The translations under genes and the position numbers were made by a program. Shown here one piece after another: positions 32,539-45,250 of a stretch of 64,000 nucleotides of DNA. The notes below the pieces were generated by a model. That model was not told the DNA's origin and did not search any database. It saw nothing but the letters and a program-made list of their open reading frames with translations. The stretch is from Phorcus lineatus (taxonomy: Eukaryota; Mollusca; Gastropoda; Trochida; Trochidae): positions 70,201,022 through 70,265,021 of the forward strand of contig OV121081.1 of assembly GCA_921293015.1 (NCBI GenBank), in the 5' to 3' direction. The first letter of the stretch is position 1. Every line of letters begins with the position of its first letter.

Positions 32539-35521
32539 TTTTAAATCTGTTTTACATTAGACAGGCAGGTAGAATCATGATACTCACAGGTAGAAAGAAC
32601 CCACTAACCAGGCACATAGTTTACTTCTTAATAAATACACAATTAAAGTGTAAAATTATCTATAATTTTGTATTATAACTTGAGCCCAGATTGTTTTCTC
32701 ATGGCAAAAAGGCACAGTAATATTACACAAATAAATACATTACTTGAGATTTAAAAAGAAAAACACCTTTGAACTTTATGAGAGGGACATAGATGCAAGT
32801 AATGGTTAAGTGCAGTGAAATGACTGAGTAGGATTTTTTTTCTATCCTAATGAATTTTGCTTTTATACAAAATGCTGAGCATGAATGAAAACACTCAATA
32901 TTTGAGTTTTCTGCAAGCATCTCACTTGGTTAAGGAAAAAGGAAGCTTGCAAATGATTGTGAGAGAAATGGGCGTACAGTTACTGTTAACAGGCACCTTC
33001 AGGAGTCCAATCAACCACCCTGGGGGACATTGCAGGTTCACTGAGTGTGATAAACTTAACTTTACAGTTGGCATCTTCTGCCACCAAAACTATGGTTTTC
33101 TAAAACAGGCACATCATATGGTGATAACATTCACAAAACAGTGCAAGAACAACAAACATTCCAACAATGAAAAAAACACAAATCATGAAACGAATGTGGG
33201 CGAAGTGATCAATAATTTAACATGAATAATCTGAAAGTGACGCTGAAATCAAAATTCTTAAAATTGAATACAGAACATAAATATATATATATATTTTATA
33301 TACTTGGGACAAGACAATCTGAAATTATATACATTTAAATAAATAAATTATAACCCAACAAAAATCCTTAAAAAGACCCCCAAAAAGGAATGTCCACTCA
33401 CCAAATATTTCTGACTTAGAATAACATAAGTTGCTAAACGGCAACCAAAACATTCACAAGGTCATCCACACCAGACTTTCATAACAAAAGTCAGTCATCC
33501 TAATAAGGCACCTTTAAGAGAATATCTCTTAAATAATCTACAACTACTGAATCAATCTAACCTTGAATAAATTGTTGTAACATTCATTTGGCAATACTGA
33601 CAGATTCTTGATTATAGCAACATAAGCTGAATCAAAGTTGAAAATCTCATCTTTGTTGGCTGTTTATTAACATACAACTCAAAGTCTGAACAAATTCACT
33701 TCCATAATTATACATTGACACCTTCCTTGGACCTCAGGGCTTAATGTTCATATATTCTTCACAAATGACCCCTAGGAACATTCATCAGGACAATTTGTAA
33801 AAAGAATTCTGGCCTTTGAGTCTTGTTATGAAACCCTAATCCAAATAAAGCGGCTTGATACAGAATAATATGAAATTTAAAAGTAATCCGTCCTCCCTGA
33901 TTGGCTATGAACACAAAAGTATGTGCTAAGAGCTGGAATTGCATTCAATATCCTCTTCACAAGATTAAAGTGTACTGTAATGAATATTTTGAGAGGCACG
34001 CATTTCCAACTGACATAGCAGTTTCATTGACTTAAACAAATCAAGGGCAAGTAATGTACAGTTTTATCTGATGGAAAGTCCCAGGGGTGATACAGTGAAG
34101 AGAATCAGAACATTCAGCCGTGTGTAACCGAAGAAATTAACAACCGAGGAAAATCATATTGAATATGTTGAGGTCTACAATATTCCACATCTTTTTTTAT
34201 TCTTAAGCAAGCAAAGTTATTTTGATTTTAAAAATTGTTTGATTTGAAGGAGAGGCTTGTTCAACTTTGAGTAGTATATTCATAATAACATGTTCAACAT
34301 GTTTAGCAATCTGTTTGGTTCTCTGAACACTTTGTATGACGAAGTATCAGCTTAAATAATCTGTTTTGTCCAAAAACAAACCTTAGAACACCATTATATG
34401 TTCAAAATAGGCTTTCTTTCTTCACAAAAGTATATTTTCAGTTCTTAGATTGACTGATTAGTGTTAAGACTTACTTGGACAATATAACAGATATAAGCAT
34501 CAGAACCAAGTGCACAGATACTGAACACATTGAACCAACATTATATTCTGCAATGAAAAGGTTTAAATAAATCAATAAATACCAACAAGTCACTATCATT
34601 GTCAAAGCAATTTCTAACACCTCACCTTCTTTCATCCACAGCTCAATAATTGGAAACAGTTTGAGCTTAACAGGTTCTTTGATTTGTACATTTATCAGGT
34701 TTTGATTTGAACTTCAATTATTGGCAAAACAAATGATTATGAGAAATAAATGTTTACGAGTTAAACATGATTTTTACTCCATATGAATAGGATTTTTAAA
34801 AATTGTGAAGAATTTGCAGTCTTGTTTTCAAATGTTCATTAACAGTCTTTTTTTCAAAGAGATCATTTTGTTGTCATGGTTTAGTTAACAAGCCTATGAA
34901 TTTGTCTCAAGACGCAAAATTTATGGTAATTAACATGCTCAAATACATTGACAACTCAAAAGTAATTCCTTTCTGGTTTCAAATTAAGTCCTCAAGAATT
35001 GCTTTCATTTGAAAATTATAATCACATTATTTAAACTAAAGAACTACATAGAGCGTTATGAGTATTTGAAAAAAAAAGATAAATGGTTGAAATATCGAAC
35101 TAACAATAACAGAAACAGGCTGAAAACATCTCCTTGTTCTGAGGAATTAATAAATCTCTTGGTCCTCGATTGAACATAACATCCCGTGACCAACACACAA
35201 ATAAATATACAAAAAGCAAGTATTTTCAGTAAATCTCACATAAGGAAAATGAAACAACAAATAAACCTCTAGCGACAATAAAGGTAGAAGTCGGAATGAG
35301 AAAAGGGAGATAACTCTTGATGGAATGTTCTTTACCATTGAAGCACTCAACTCATCAGTCTCTGAGCAATTAGGATGTAGATAATACTGCTGTATGTTGG
35401 CATAATTTGTAAAATCTGATAACATTTTCTTGAGTTATACATCATCTGTCTTCATGAGGGACCATGATTGAACTGTAACTTAAAATTGCGTGCAAATAAG
35501 TTGCAACTTAGGATTTTGAAA

Positions 35522-35527
35522 TTTATT
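35522..35527 (-). terminator. candidate polyadenylation signal for the BTB zinc-finger gene
   Basis: TTTATT on the + strand (AATAAA on the - strand) lies about 100 bp past the stop codon at 35625. It is the nearest such hexamer seen; longer 3'UTRs are possible. Confidence 0.35.
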
Positions 35528-35624
35528 TTGGTGATGCAATCAATAATTTCTGTGCTTGGGACAATCATACAATACCATGGTTACAAGTGTAGCCAACGAG
35601 GGACAAAAATATTATGATGTGATG

Positions 35625-38596
35625 TTAGTCTTTTAAGCTTGTCTCACTCAGACTTGAATTTCCATTTTCAAAATCCTGCAATCCTACATCATGAGTGTAA
35701 GGCACGCCCTCCACAGACTGGGCGAAATGCAGTTTCATGTGCTTATTGAGCTCATATTTCCGCACAAATTCTTTCCCACAGAGTGTGCAGGTGTGAGGCT
35801 TGGCCCCAGAGTGAATGCTCTGAATGTGTCGCTTGACATGGTCACTGCGACTGAAATGCTTGCCGCAGATGTTACAGACATGGGGTTTCGCACCAGTGTG
35901 GATCTGCATATGACGCTTCAGATGAATATTCTTTGCAAAGGAGGCGCCACATTGAGGACATGGAAACGGCTTTTCCCCGGTATGGGTCAGAAGATGAACC
36001 CTGCGGACGCAGTAGCTGGTGAATTTGCGCCCACAGAACTCGCATGAGAGGGGTCGGTTGCCAGTGTGGACCTTGAGGTGGTCCTGCAGGTTCTGCTTGG
36101 TGCTGTACCGCTTCTGACAGTACTCGCATGAGTAGCCGTTCTGCGAATGGATTTTGATGTGCTTGCTCAAGTTTTTCTTGTCAGAGAAGGGTTTGTTGCA
36201 GATGGGACAGGTGTGTCCGTTGAGGAGAGCACTGAAGTGACTCGCGGTGAAGCTGGTGTCGCCATCCCCACTGGACAGGGTCACAGTGTTGTCGTCCACG
36301 TGGAGGAACTCAGGTTTGATTGTCATCTCCTCGCAGTCACGCAGGTGCTGGTCAAGAGACTTCTGGTTGTCGAAGATCTCCCCACACATCGTGCAGATGA
36401 TGACCTGGGTTGTTGCCGTGGTGACAGATCCGTTAGACATGGAGAAGCTGTCCTCGGATGTTGATGTCTCATCTGGGCGCGAAATAGGACTTGATGTATC
36501 CATCTCTAGGTAAAGTAAATCATTTATATGGTTTTGATACAGGGATGGATTCATTGGGACTTAGATAATACAATACAAATTGAGTGGAACTGTCTTAAAT
36601 CAAAACTATTCATAAATACACTGCTATGAATTTTCTATTGATTATTATTTCATTTTTCATGTAGTCAATTATTCACACTTTAAAGGAATCTTTTCTCCAA
36701 TTGTATATATATATATAGCCCAGGTATATATTTTTTCTCAAAAAATTCAAATCACTTTATATACTTTCATGCCTGGAACTGATTTAAAGGTACATATTAA
36801 GTGTAGCACTACAGAATGGTAACTATGAAATGCACAAAAGACAAGAGCTGTCCATAAGGAGTATACAAACCATCAAGTGTGAGAGGAATCTGCAGCAGGT
36901 CCTCTGGCAGAAACTTCTTCAGTTTCTCAAATAGCTCCGGGAAGAAGTGAACCACCTGTAGCAAGACACAATATTAGGTCTTGTAAAGTGTAAGCATTAC
37001 TAGAAATAAACCTGAAGAAGGCTGAAATGTCATTAATGCATGGATGGAGAACAATTCTTTCTTTCTCAAAATTTAAATAATACAAATTGCCTTGAATTAT
37101 TCAAGTGAGTAGCACTGAGGTTGATTGGAAATTACTTAAAAGAATAAGACAAACACAACACAAGAATAATCCAGAGTTGGAAATTTACTGTCCTGTGTAA
37201 TTTTGTGAACAGAAGGCACATGTAAAAGTAATTGCAAAGATTGTTTCTGGTACATGACACTTAGAGGGTTGTTAATATAAGCATAAAGAAAGTATAAGGA
37301 TCTTCAGGCCAGTGGATTGATTTCTCCTGCTCATAGGACTAACACAACACAAAGGAAGCAAATATAAGTATAGTATATATCAAAGTATATAAGTATAAGT
37401 GAGTACCAGTGGTGCTGACTGTTGCCGCTCCTCAGCGGCGTGTTGAACCCAGGTGCGGATGGCTGTGATCACCTCCTCATCAGACAGCACCTCGCCCTGG
37501 AGCCCCCGGAGGGTCTGGAGGAGGTGGAACACTGCCAGCTCCAAGAACGTCTCCTCCCCCAGGATCTGAACACATCATGATACATTAACCCCTTACCTTT
37601 CGTGACCAGGGACAAATGACTCACTATCACTTAGATATATTTGTATATTCAAAGTTTGTGTAAGGTTTCAGAAAGATTCTTTCAAATCTGTGAGAAGAAT
37701 TGAATTCACAAGATAGATACCGTTGTAACAGGCCAAAGTTTCCCCCTGGCCAAACGGGCTCAGTCTTCGACAGGGAAAGGAAGGGGGAAGAAATAGCCTA
37801 CCTAGGTCAAAATTTCACCCCTTGTACACAACAAAGACAGGGGAAGAAATAGCCTAGCTAGGTCAAAATCTCTTCCTTGTGCAAAACAAACAAGGGCACG
37901 GAAGAAATATTCTAGCTTTTAGATTGAAAGAACAGGGGGAAACTTTGGCCTTGGCTATTATGTCCCCAGGGAAAGTTTAGACTGGGGAAGAAATTGCCTG
38001 CTACAGCGGGTACCTTTTTTCAGGATGTACTGTTGAAGAACATCATTATGCTCCTTCTAGTTATTTGATAGAGGTTGATACTGAGTTCCATTTTGTGTTT
38101 ATGACATGGTACTCACCTTCTTAAAGTTGTCTCTGATGAAGCTGACACTGGCCTGCTGGAGTTCCTTGCACTCACACTGGGACGCCACCTGGTATGTCAT
38201 GAAGCATGTGTCCGCGCGCAGCTGAGACAGCAGGAAGTCACAGCACAGGGTACTGATCTCCTCTAGCTGGAACATGAACGCGGTAGGCAAAAGTGTCAAC
38301 ACATTCTCTTCAGTCACCGAGATGGCAGAGGTGTAACAGAACTCGATAATACTCTGCGCTGCATCTGGGTCTATGTCGGTGAGATGATACTCTGCAGGTG
38401 TGTCCCGTGAATTATGATCCAAAAGGTTGTGGAAGTAGGGCATGCATGCCGATAGAATAAGTCTGTGAGCTGGGATCCGGCGGTTACCGATGATCAACAC
38501 AACATCACACAATTCATCCTTCCTGCGCAGCTGGTTAATTGATCCTATAAGGCAGTCTGCGTGGTTCACGGAGGTGTAGTGCAAGGAACTCTCCAT
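35625..38596 (-). CDS. BTB/POZ-BACK-C2H2 zinc-finger protein
   Basis: Four coding exons (-): 38117-38596, 37407-37565, 36871-36955 and 35625-36505, all GT-AG and phase-consistent, give 534 aa. ATG at 38596 (MESSLHYTSV) was chosen because upstream in-frame sequence has no other ATG. Exon 1 is a complete BTB domain (DELCDVVLIIGNRRIPAHRL, then LILSACMPYFHNLL, ITEFCYTS-like IIEFCYTSAISV). Exons 2-3 (residues about 161-241) resemble a BACK domain (TFLELAVFHLLQTL, LSDEEVITAIRTWVQH). Exon 4 encodes an acidic/Ser-Thr linker and seven zinc fingers. The first is atypical (C-x2-C, ending H-x3-C); six are canonical C2H2 with TGEKP-like linkers (HTGEKPFPCPQC, HTGAKPHVCNIC). Expected role: nuclear DNA-binding transcription factor, with BTB-mediated dimerisation and possible CUL3 binding. 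No orthologue is assigned. Confidence 0.92.
37730..37951. mobile_element. MITE-like element with 19-bp perfect terminal inverted repeats
   Basis: AGGCCAAAGTTTCCCCCTG (37730-37748) is the exact inverse complement of 37933-37951. Inside, GGGGAAGAAATAGCCTA-type segments recur (about 37775, 37835 and 37890), with one more just outside (about 37985). It lies in the intron between the BTB exon and the BACK exons. No clear target duplication was found. Confidence 0.7.
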
Positions 38597-38649
38597 ACTG
38601 GCGAGGGGAGACAACTCTGTTTACTTTGGGAGCAGGGAACCATGGAGTC
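38597..38649 (-). other. 5'UTR part of BTB zinc-finger exon with spliced acceptor and upstream ATG
   Basis: A strong acceptor (CTGTTTCAG, cut after 38650) precedes the BTB start codon by 53 bp, so the 5'UTR is spliced. An ATG at 38643-38641, in CCATGG context, is out of frame with the main start (47 nt upstream). It could lower translation of the main frame. Confidence 0.6.
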
Positions 38650-40346
38650 CTGAAACAGAGAATGATTCTCTGAAAATATGATTTATATAAAAACTTGATT
38701 TTTGGATAATTAAGTTTTGTTGACATTTTAATGATCATAAATATAAGGTAGCAACATGAAGTTGGGTAAACCCTTCTTCTTTGAAGAATATGAGGACAAA
38801 TGATTGTAAACTTAAAAGGAATGAAATCTTATAGTCACAAATCTAAACTGACCTCTGTAAAAGTATCAACCTGGAAAAAAGCGAGTAAAAAGATTCCCTG
38901 AATCGTAGTAACAAGAGTAGTGCAAGAGTAAGGAAACATTTTCTTCAAATTCCAAAGTTTTGATATCTAAAAAGTAAACAAAAAGAAAATATCCATTTGT
39001 GACATTGTTACATTTGTTCTTGCTAGATTAAATACACTTCTGAAGATTTATTTCTTCAACCTTATCGACACACATGATCTAACTTTCAACTGTCATATAA
39101 ACTTTTGTCAATTGTCACTCAGCTCTTCTCCCTATCACTAAAAAACAACCAAAATAATATCACCAAATAAATACAAACTAACCACCAGGCAGACAGCAAC
39201 TCAAGGAGGATAAGAATTATTAATAGCAACCAAGTATTTGACTCAAGTTATCTCGCCATTAACATCTATCATGAGCCGATGTAATTTGCCATGACCCCTC
39301 GCCAAATCCAATCTCCATTGATGCGTAACTGAAGTGATTGACATCTCAAATATGTTCACTTACCCGAGATAATTGTCGAGGGGGAGAGGAGGGTGGTTAT
39401 TACAGGGGTTTTGTCAACAAATATTCCCCATCACTATTTTACACTCCATTATCATGACTGGCCTGAGAAACTTTGCTTCAAGAACTTACTCATCCTCACC
39501 AGCCTGTTAACACATCATCCTGTTTAAAGTCAGTTCACATCAAGACGAGGTGAGGTCATTCGAGCTTTACTTCACTTCTAATGTATACAAAAAATGAATG
39601 AAACAATTATGAAGAATAGGAAGTCTGAAATATAGGAAGTCTGAAATAGTAATATTTTTGCAGTGTTGCTCCAAGAGGGGGTCTTGGGGATATTTGCCCA
39701 CCTTTTTTGTTTCATGTCTCTAAAAAATTTGAGAAGTGGAATACATTTACCATTGGTAAGGGTCCCATCTGTTCAGAATTGGCCAAAATGACCCCCTGAT
39801 CTGATTGCCTAAGAACAACACTGTTAAGAAAATTGAAAAAGTATACTTGACAAAAATGATATCAATTCTGTTAAAACTATAAATCTGAGTCAATCAAAAA
39901 AGGTCTAGAGTTCATCACCAGTCTTTATTGTTCATTAGTTTGTGAAAATCACATTTTATCAAGACACCCTTGTTAGGATTTCAAGAATATTTGGACCCCA
40001 AAACCAAACGGGATAGCCAATGGCTGGCTATCAGCCAAACAATAGCTTTGATAACTCCTTTATTAACTGACATGTTTCCCAAAATCCACCTACATCATTT
40101 GGGCACATTGAGCAGGTGAAGAGTTAAAATACATTTCAAAGCTTTTGTAGTTTCAAAATTTTCCGTTAAATGTTTATAAACAATTTCTTTTGGTAAACCT
40201 TTTATTATCGGTAATAGTTTTCAAACAAACTTTTTAGGAGAGCTGATATACTCAATCAAACCTCTTGGCTTCAATTAATCAAGAAACAACTCAAACAACT
40301 AAGATCCAAGTCAATTAAAGTACTATTCCTTACAGTTAGGTTAGCT

Positions 40347-40464
40347 GGGCCTCCTTTCACAAAGCAACCTTTACTAAGGTTAACCTTAACTCCCATTCTT
40401 TAACACTGCACTAAGGTTACTTTAGAGACTTAAGATAACCTTAGTGCTTTGTGAAAGAAGGCCC
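40347..40464. mobile_element. palindromic MITE-like repeat (GGGCCTCCTTTCACAAAGCA ends)
   Basis: GGGCCTCCTTTCACAAAGCA (40347-40366) matches the inverse complement of TGCTTTGTGAAAGAAGGCCC (40445-40464) at 19 of 20 positions. The interior is also largely self-complementary (ACTAAGGTTAACCTTA and TAAGATAACCTTAGTG). Repeats with this CTTTCACAAAG/ACTAAG pattern are, to my recollection, common in mollusc genomes. Confidence 0.7.
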
Positions 40465-41789
40465 TGAACTTTGGCGAATCTACCCCTTCACATCTAAAGA
40501 AGATCATTCACTTAAAAAAGCTTTCAAAAAACTATCAAAGGAGCTGTATTTATAAGAATACAGATAGCTAAAACTAAAAACTTATAGTTTACCTCAAGAA
40601 AGCCAGGTCCTGACCTATGAGCGAGTAGTATCCCCCGACATGTCACACAGATGTGTACAAGGAACCCATAGAAATTGAAACAATGACACAAGCAGAACAA
40701 AGTGGTTGAGTGGCTAACGGTCCACTAATGAGAGGCGAGAAAAACAGGGAAATGCTTTGAACGAAGAGTTTGGGGGGGGTCATGTAGGATTTCCCCTTTT
40801 CCTGTTAAGATAATCCTATTGTTAGATTGGTTATCCCGACGCTTGTACAATCACTTACAGTAACAACTTCCTGTACGATCTACATCCTTCTCCAGAAATG
40901 TTTCGGGGATCACAGGGAAACTATTCTCCCCTCAAACTTTACTTTCTTTCATCTCTCCTCACTGACTAATTTTTAAAAATAAAATCAAACAGTCAATACT
41001 TCAAAAAGCCATGCAGGGAAAACACGTTAACCAAAACCCAACCAAAACTTTATGCATGCTTATCTTTTATTGGTATTTCGAAAAATTAAGCTCAACCAAT
41101 TATTTCCTAGGCCATATTTATAGTCCTCAATTGTCAAGGCAAAAGATACTGACAAGGCTTTCTGGCAAGTCATTGTGATAACAAACATTAAGAACTGCAC
41201 TACTATCTTGCTCTGTCTAATTTAGTGGAAATCAATTTTTATTTCAAAATCCATCCTCATTTCTGCTTGTGCTTTTCTACAGTATAAGAAATTAAAACAA
41301 GTTGTTTCTTTACTGATTAATTGTTTCAGAATAAGTTGAGTACTTAGATGTTATTTTTTGTGAATGTGTAGCATAAGAAAACAACTATTTGGAATTGTGG
41401 ATTTTAAGGCAATGAGAGATATTATACCCAAATGTTCAAACATTACTTTCCAAATTTGACCTGCCTTTGTTCTTACGAAGGGATATCAGTGTAAGGGAAA
41501 TGCCTGCCATGCCCCTATTTGAGCGGGCATGGAGATTGGGACGGCAGTACCAAATGTACAGACTTTGATCCCCCAAGGTGCAATGTACCTACCCAAAGCA
41601 TTTTATCTTTAGGAGTTCAGCAGTCCTTGAGGAAAAGCAAAAAATGTCAAAGAAAAGGCACTGCCACATGCCATAAGCATATCTGGCCCCTGATGAGTTA
41701 AAAATTAGAACTCGAGGACTGGAAAATGGGAGATCACTGTTATATATTTAAGTAATTTTAGATTGTTTGTCTTTAATGATTGAAGTAAG

Positions 41790-42237
41790 TAGGGGTGACT
41801 ATTGGCCTAATTTGACTATTGCGATAGCTATAGACTATTGCAGTCTACTATTGCAATAGCGATAGACTATTGTGACCCACTATTGCAATTGCTATTGCGA
41901 TAGTTTTAAATACAAACAAAAATGTATTTCAGCTGTGATTTCCAAAGATTTCAAGAGGATAATCTGATTAATGAAACAGATTTTAGCAATCGTCCACTGT
42001 TGCAACCAGGGTTCATAACTCTAAAAAAAAATTTCATCTTCAACATTAAGAAATGAAATGAATTCAAATAAACATGCTTGAAACATTTGGAAAAGTCACT
42101 AAGTATATAACTAATCCAGAAAAAATAACACTTTCGATAGTATCAATAGTTTACCTTACTATTGATATATCAATAGTGTTTTGAGGCTCCCTATCGATAG
42201 AGTACTATTGCAAGTTCAATATATTGTTACACCCCTA
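41790..42237. mobile_element. non-autonomous hAT-like element with 8-bp target duplication
   Basis: The element starts TAGGGGTGACTATTG and ends CAATATATTGTTACACCCCTA, sharing the terminal TAGGGGTG in inverted orientation. It is flanked exactly by GAAGTAAG at 41782-41789 and 42238-42245, an 8-bp target-site duplication typical of hAT transposons. The interior holds repeated CTATTGCGATAG and TATCGATAG palindromes and no transposase frame. Confidence 0.8.
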
Positions 42238-44835
42238 GAAGTAAGATGATCAACAAGCCAAAGTATACAGTATATGATCACGTCTACATATGTACATGCA
42301 TAATATCTCTTCGGGACAACAATAACATGACCTCAGGTACTCTGTTCCAAGATGAGTCTGGTTCCTTGAGTACTCGAGTCCAACTTTTTTGGACCCTTGA
42401 GCCCTATACTTGTTGGACTCAAACCCGGACCTTTGATTTGAAGAGAAACCAACCACCCACCATTGTGTCCTGTTCCTGTATGCAGCGATAGAAATCAAAC
42501 TTCCTTCAATAGCATTTAATTGAAATAGAACAAAAACGTTCCGTCACAACATATTTCCCACATGTGTCTAAAATTTGATGACATGATAATGAGCTAAAGA
42601 CTACCCTCGACATAAGTGTAGTTATAAAGACTTTTGATTGTTCTAAATAGAGCAATTAGAAATCTTCAACAAAAGATAACTTTGAACTTTGATAATAAGT
42701 CATGTGTATTAATTGTTTTCGACATTGCCACTATTACTGTATAGTCAGAACAAAACAACGCTTGGCTCCGCCAACAAGAAAATAATTTGTTCCTCAAGTT
42801 TTGACTTGCTCACAGGTTTATATAATGAGTGGTTGGTGTATGAAATCAAGAGGTTGGGAGTTATATTCAGACAGGGGTAGGGGAACTCTGTCCTGTAGAA
42901 GTTAGCAGTAAGGCTTGGGTTGAGTGCTCAATTGAAGTTCTGTATAGCTTTTGTTCTTTACATGACAAGGTCAATATTTTAGTTGGGTTCTTTTCCCCTG
43001 CAAAAGTGCTTCAGCCATGATTAAAGAGAAATATTTTTGATGCAAAAAGTATCCATCTAGTTAAAAAATTACACTGACAAACAAAAGGTTCAAGTTTATC
43101 AACGTCATCAAATCTTATTATCAGATCCAGTACACCTTCTGTTTACTATTTCTAAATAACAATCACTTATTTTAACAATTCATTTCAAATCCCATGATTC
43201 TCAATACAAATAGGCACTCAAATTGATAGGAATATTATTCTACCGACTTTCTGAAAGCAATAAACTGGAAATGAAAAATAATACAAACAACAATAAGAAC
43301 TGTTCAATCAGAGACATTTGGCCATGAGTTTTCTTTTATGTATCACCAATGAGGCACGTACCATAAATCCTTTCATAATTGCCTTCCTTGATCAATCCCC
43401 AGATCTGAACCATCGCTCAAATAAATTATCTTCAATAATTTCATAATTGATTAACCAATGAAAAACATTTATTTCTGAATACATATTGCATGCGGAGATA
43501 TCTGAGGGACACTACATCATACGGTTAGAACCTACTCATCAGTGTTCTCAATAGAAATTTCTTAAAAATTGCAAAAATTAACTATAACATTGATTACCAC
43601 TTTTTGAAAATCAAATCAAATCTGTTGTATAAATTAACAATTGACCGACAATATTGCAAATATTCACAGTAGTTGCTTATGGGTCATGATACAGTTGAAC
43701 ATTAAAAGGGCGAGTCTAATCCCCCTTCAAGCTATTCACCATGGTAGCTAAACTAGTGATAAAAGCCTCCTAATTAGTTTATAACCCCAGGACAGACCCT
43801 GTATCACCCCAGATTTATGTGTATATATATATGAGTACATGTTGCTACCAGGGGCCAGTTATAAGCCATGTTAGACAGATTGTTTATAGACGTCTTGTAT
43901 TTCAATACATACATTTCACACAAAAATCACAAAAGAATCTTTGTTCAAGGAAAGAATTTCTGTCTTTTGTTTAAATTTGTCATAAAAGATTTCATTTGTT
44001 AACCAGCTACTTTTTAAAGCAAGTTTTATAAAAATAATAAATGGAAAGACATGAAAAGTTTTTACTGAGGGCAATCCAACAAGGTGTTTGTCAAAAGTTT
44101 ATCTTACTTTTATCGAAAATCCCTTAAAATAGTGTGTAATGACATGTATCAAATAAAATTGTATCACTATGAGATTCCATGTAAAATGTCTGTATTGTCA
44201 CACCTGTAATGACTACATTGACATTAGATAGCTTCAATCAAAATGTGATTCAATTGAAAATATTTTTTCAGATAGTTCCAATGCCATAATGCTTATGTAT
44301 AGAATCACAAGGGTCTATATCGAGCATGGCGAGCACCATGAAGGCTGGAGAGAGTGAATACCACAAGGTCGTGATTTGTACGTCAGTGACATTTCAAGAC
44401 TTGATGAGGGGGCGACAATTAGTCCCATTCATTTTGTGTGCAATTATGCTAATTATCTGATAATCAGGAGTAGGTCCATGGTGCAGTTTATTTCATCAAA
44501 TTCACACAATTCTGAACATATTCACACAAAGTTAAACGTCCTCAAAGCAGGTTTTATCTTTAGATTGTGAGAAAATATCACATGTTACTTTCAGTTCGGC
44601 ATTGACGTAAAAAATTATGCATGATATTTCAACAAAATTACTTCCAACTAACTTAACGTTTTTAATTATACTATTGAAAACAATTCCTAAAGTTCAATAT
44701 ATATAAATAAAAATATAAGGATTTTGAGAAAGATTCATAAATGTAATTACTTCATAATCATAAAGGGCATTAACATAATAAAGTAAAGTTTAATTTGTAA
44801 AAATAAAAACAAATTGACATAATCAAACTCTGAGT

Positions 44836-45250
44836 CTTAAAGTGACACAGAGTATGTTTCATGAATTTAAAATGTTGCTTGAATAGAGCCAAAATATCAT
44901 TTGACCTGAGTTAAGTTCGAAACTTCTTTCTAAAGTTGCATCTTTATCCCTTAGATGCGAAAATTATAACATTTTCTTGTTTTCGATTGTAAATTAAAAA
45001 CGGCTATATAAATGTTAAGATGTCAAAATTGTACATCCCATCTAAATGTATATTAGTTAATTGACCTACTAAGCACTACCAACCTCTATTTCATGTTTTG
45101 TCTGTTATAAATAAGTTTCCAAAATAACGTTTGAGTCATCAACGTGTAAGGCAAAGAAACCTTATTTTCATAAAGCCTATTCACTTTGGAACATGAATAA
45201 CAAACATTAATCATCAGTACTTAGGAAAACGTTTAAATGGTTTTCATGAC
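44836..45250 (+). repeat. dispersed repeat with CACAGAGTATG terminus, copy 3
   Basis: About 410 bp closely match 51055-51621 in the same orientation, from AGTGACACAGAGTATG to AAACGTTTAAATGGTTTTCA. This copy lacks a roughly 165-bp internal segment that is present at about 51362-51530 in the other one. Confidence 0.85.

Larger units (their letters stand above)
28628..35521. other. AT-rich intergenic stretch
   Basis: No coding exon is recognised. It holds a degenerate 31-bp minisatellite (31920-32143), an inverted repeat (32343-32538) and a TA run (33279-33295). Part of its right side may be 3'UTR of the BTB zinc-finger gene. Confidence 0.45.

Noticed and set aside
32857-33225. 122-codon open frame on the + strand
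   Set aside because: Composition is low-complexity toward its end (Asn/Lys/His). No domain, splice context or homologue is recognised.
35691-36513. Several + strand open frames across the zinc-finger exon
   Set aside because: They are antisense shadows of the C2H2 coding sequence.
42340-42480. Possible repeat with GAGTACTCGAGTCC motifs
   Set aside because: Only short self-complementary words are seen; no boundaries or second copy were found.
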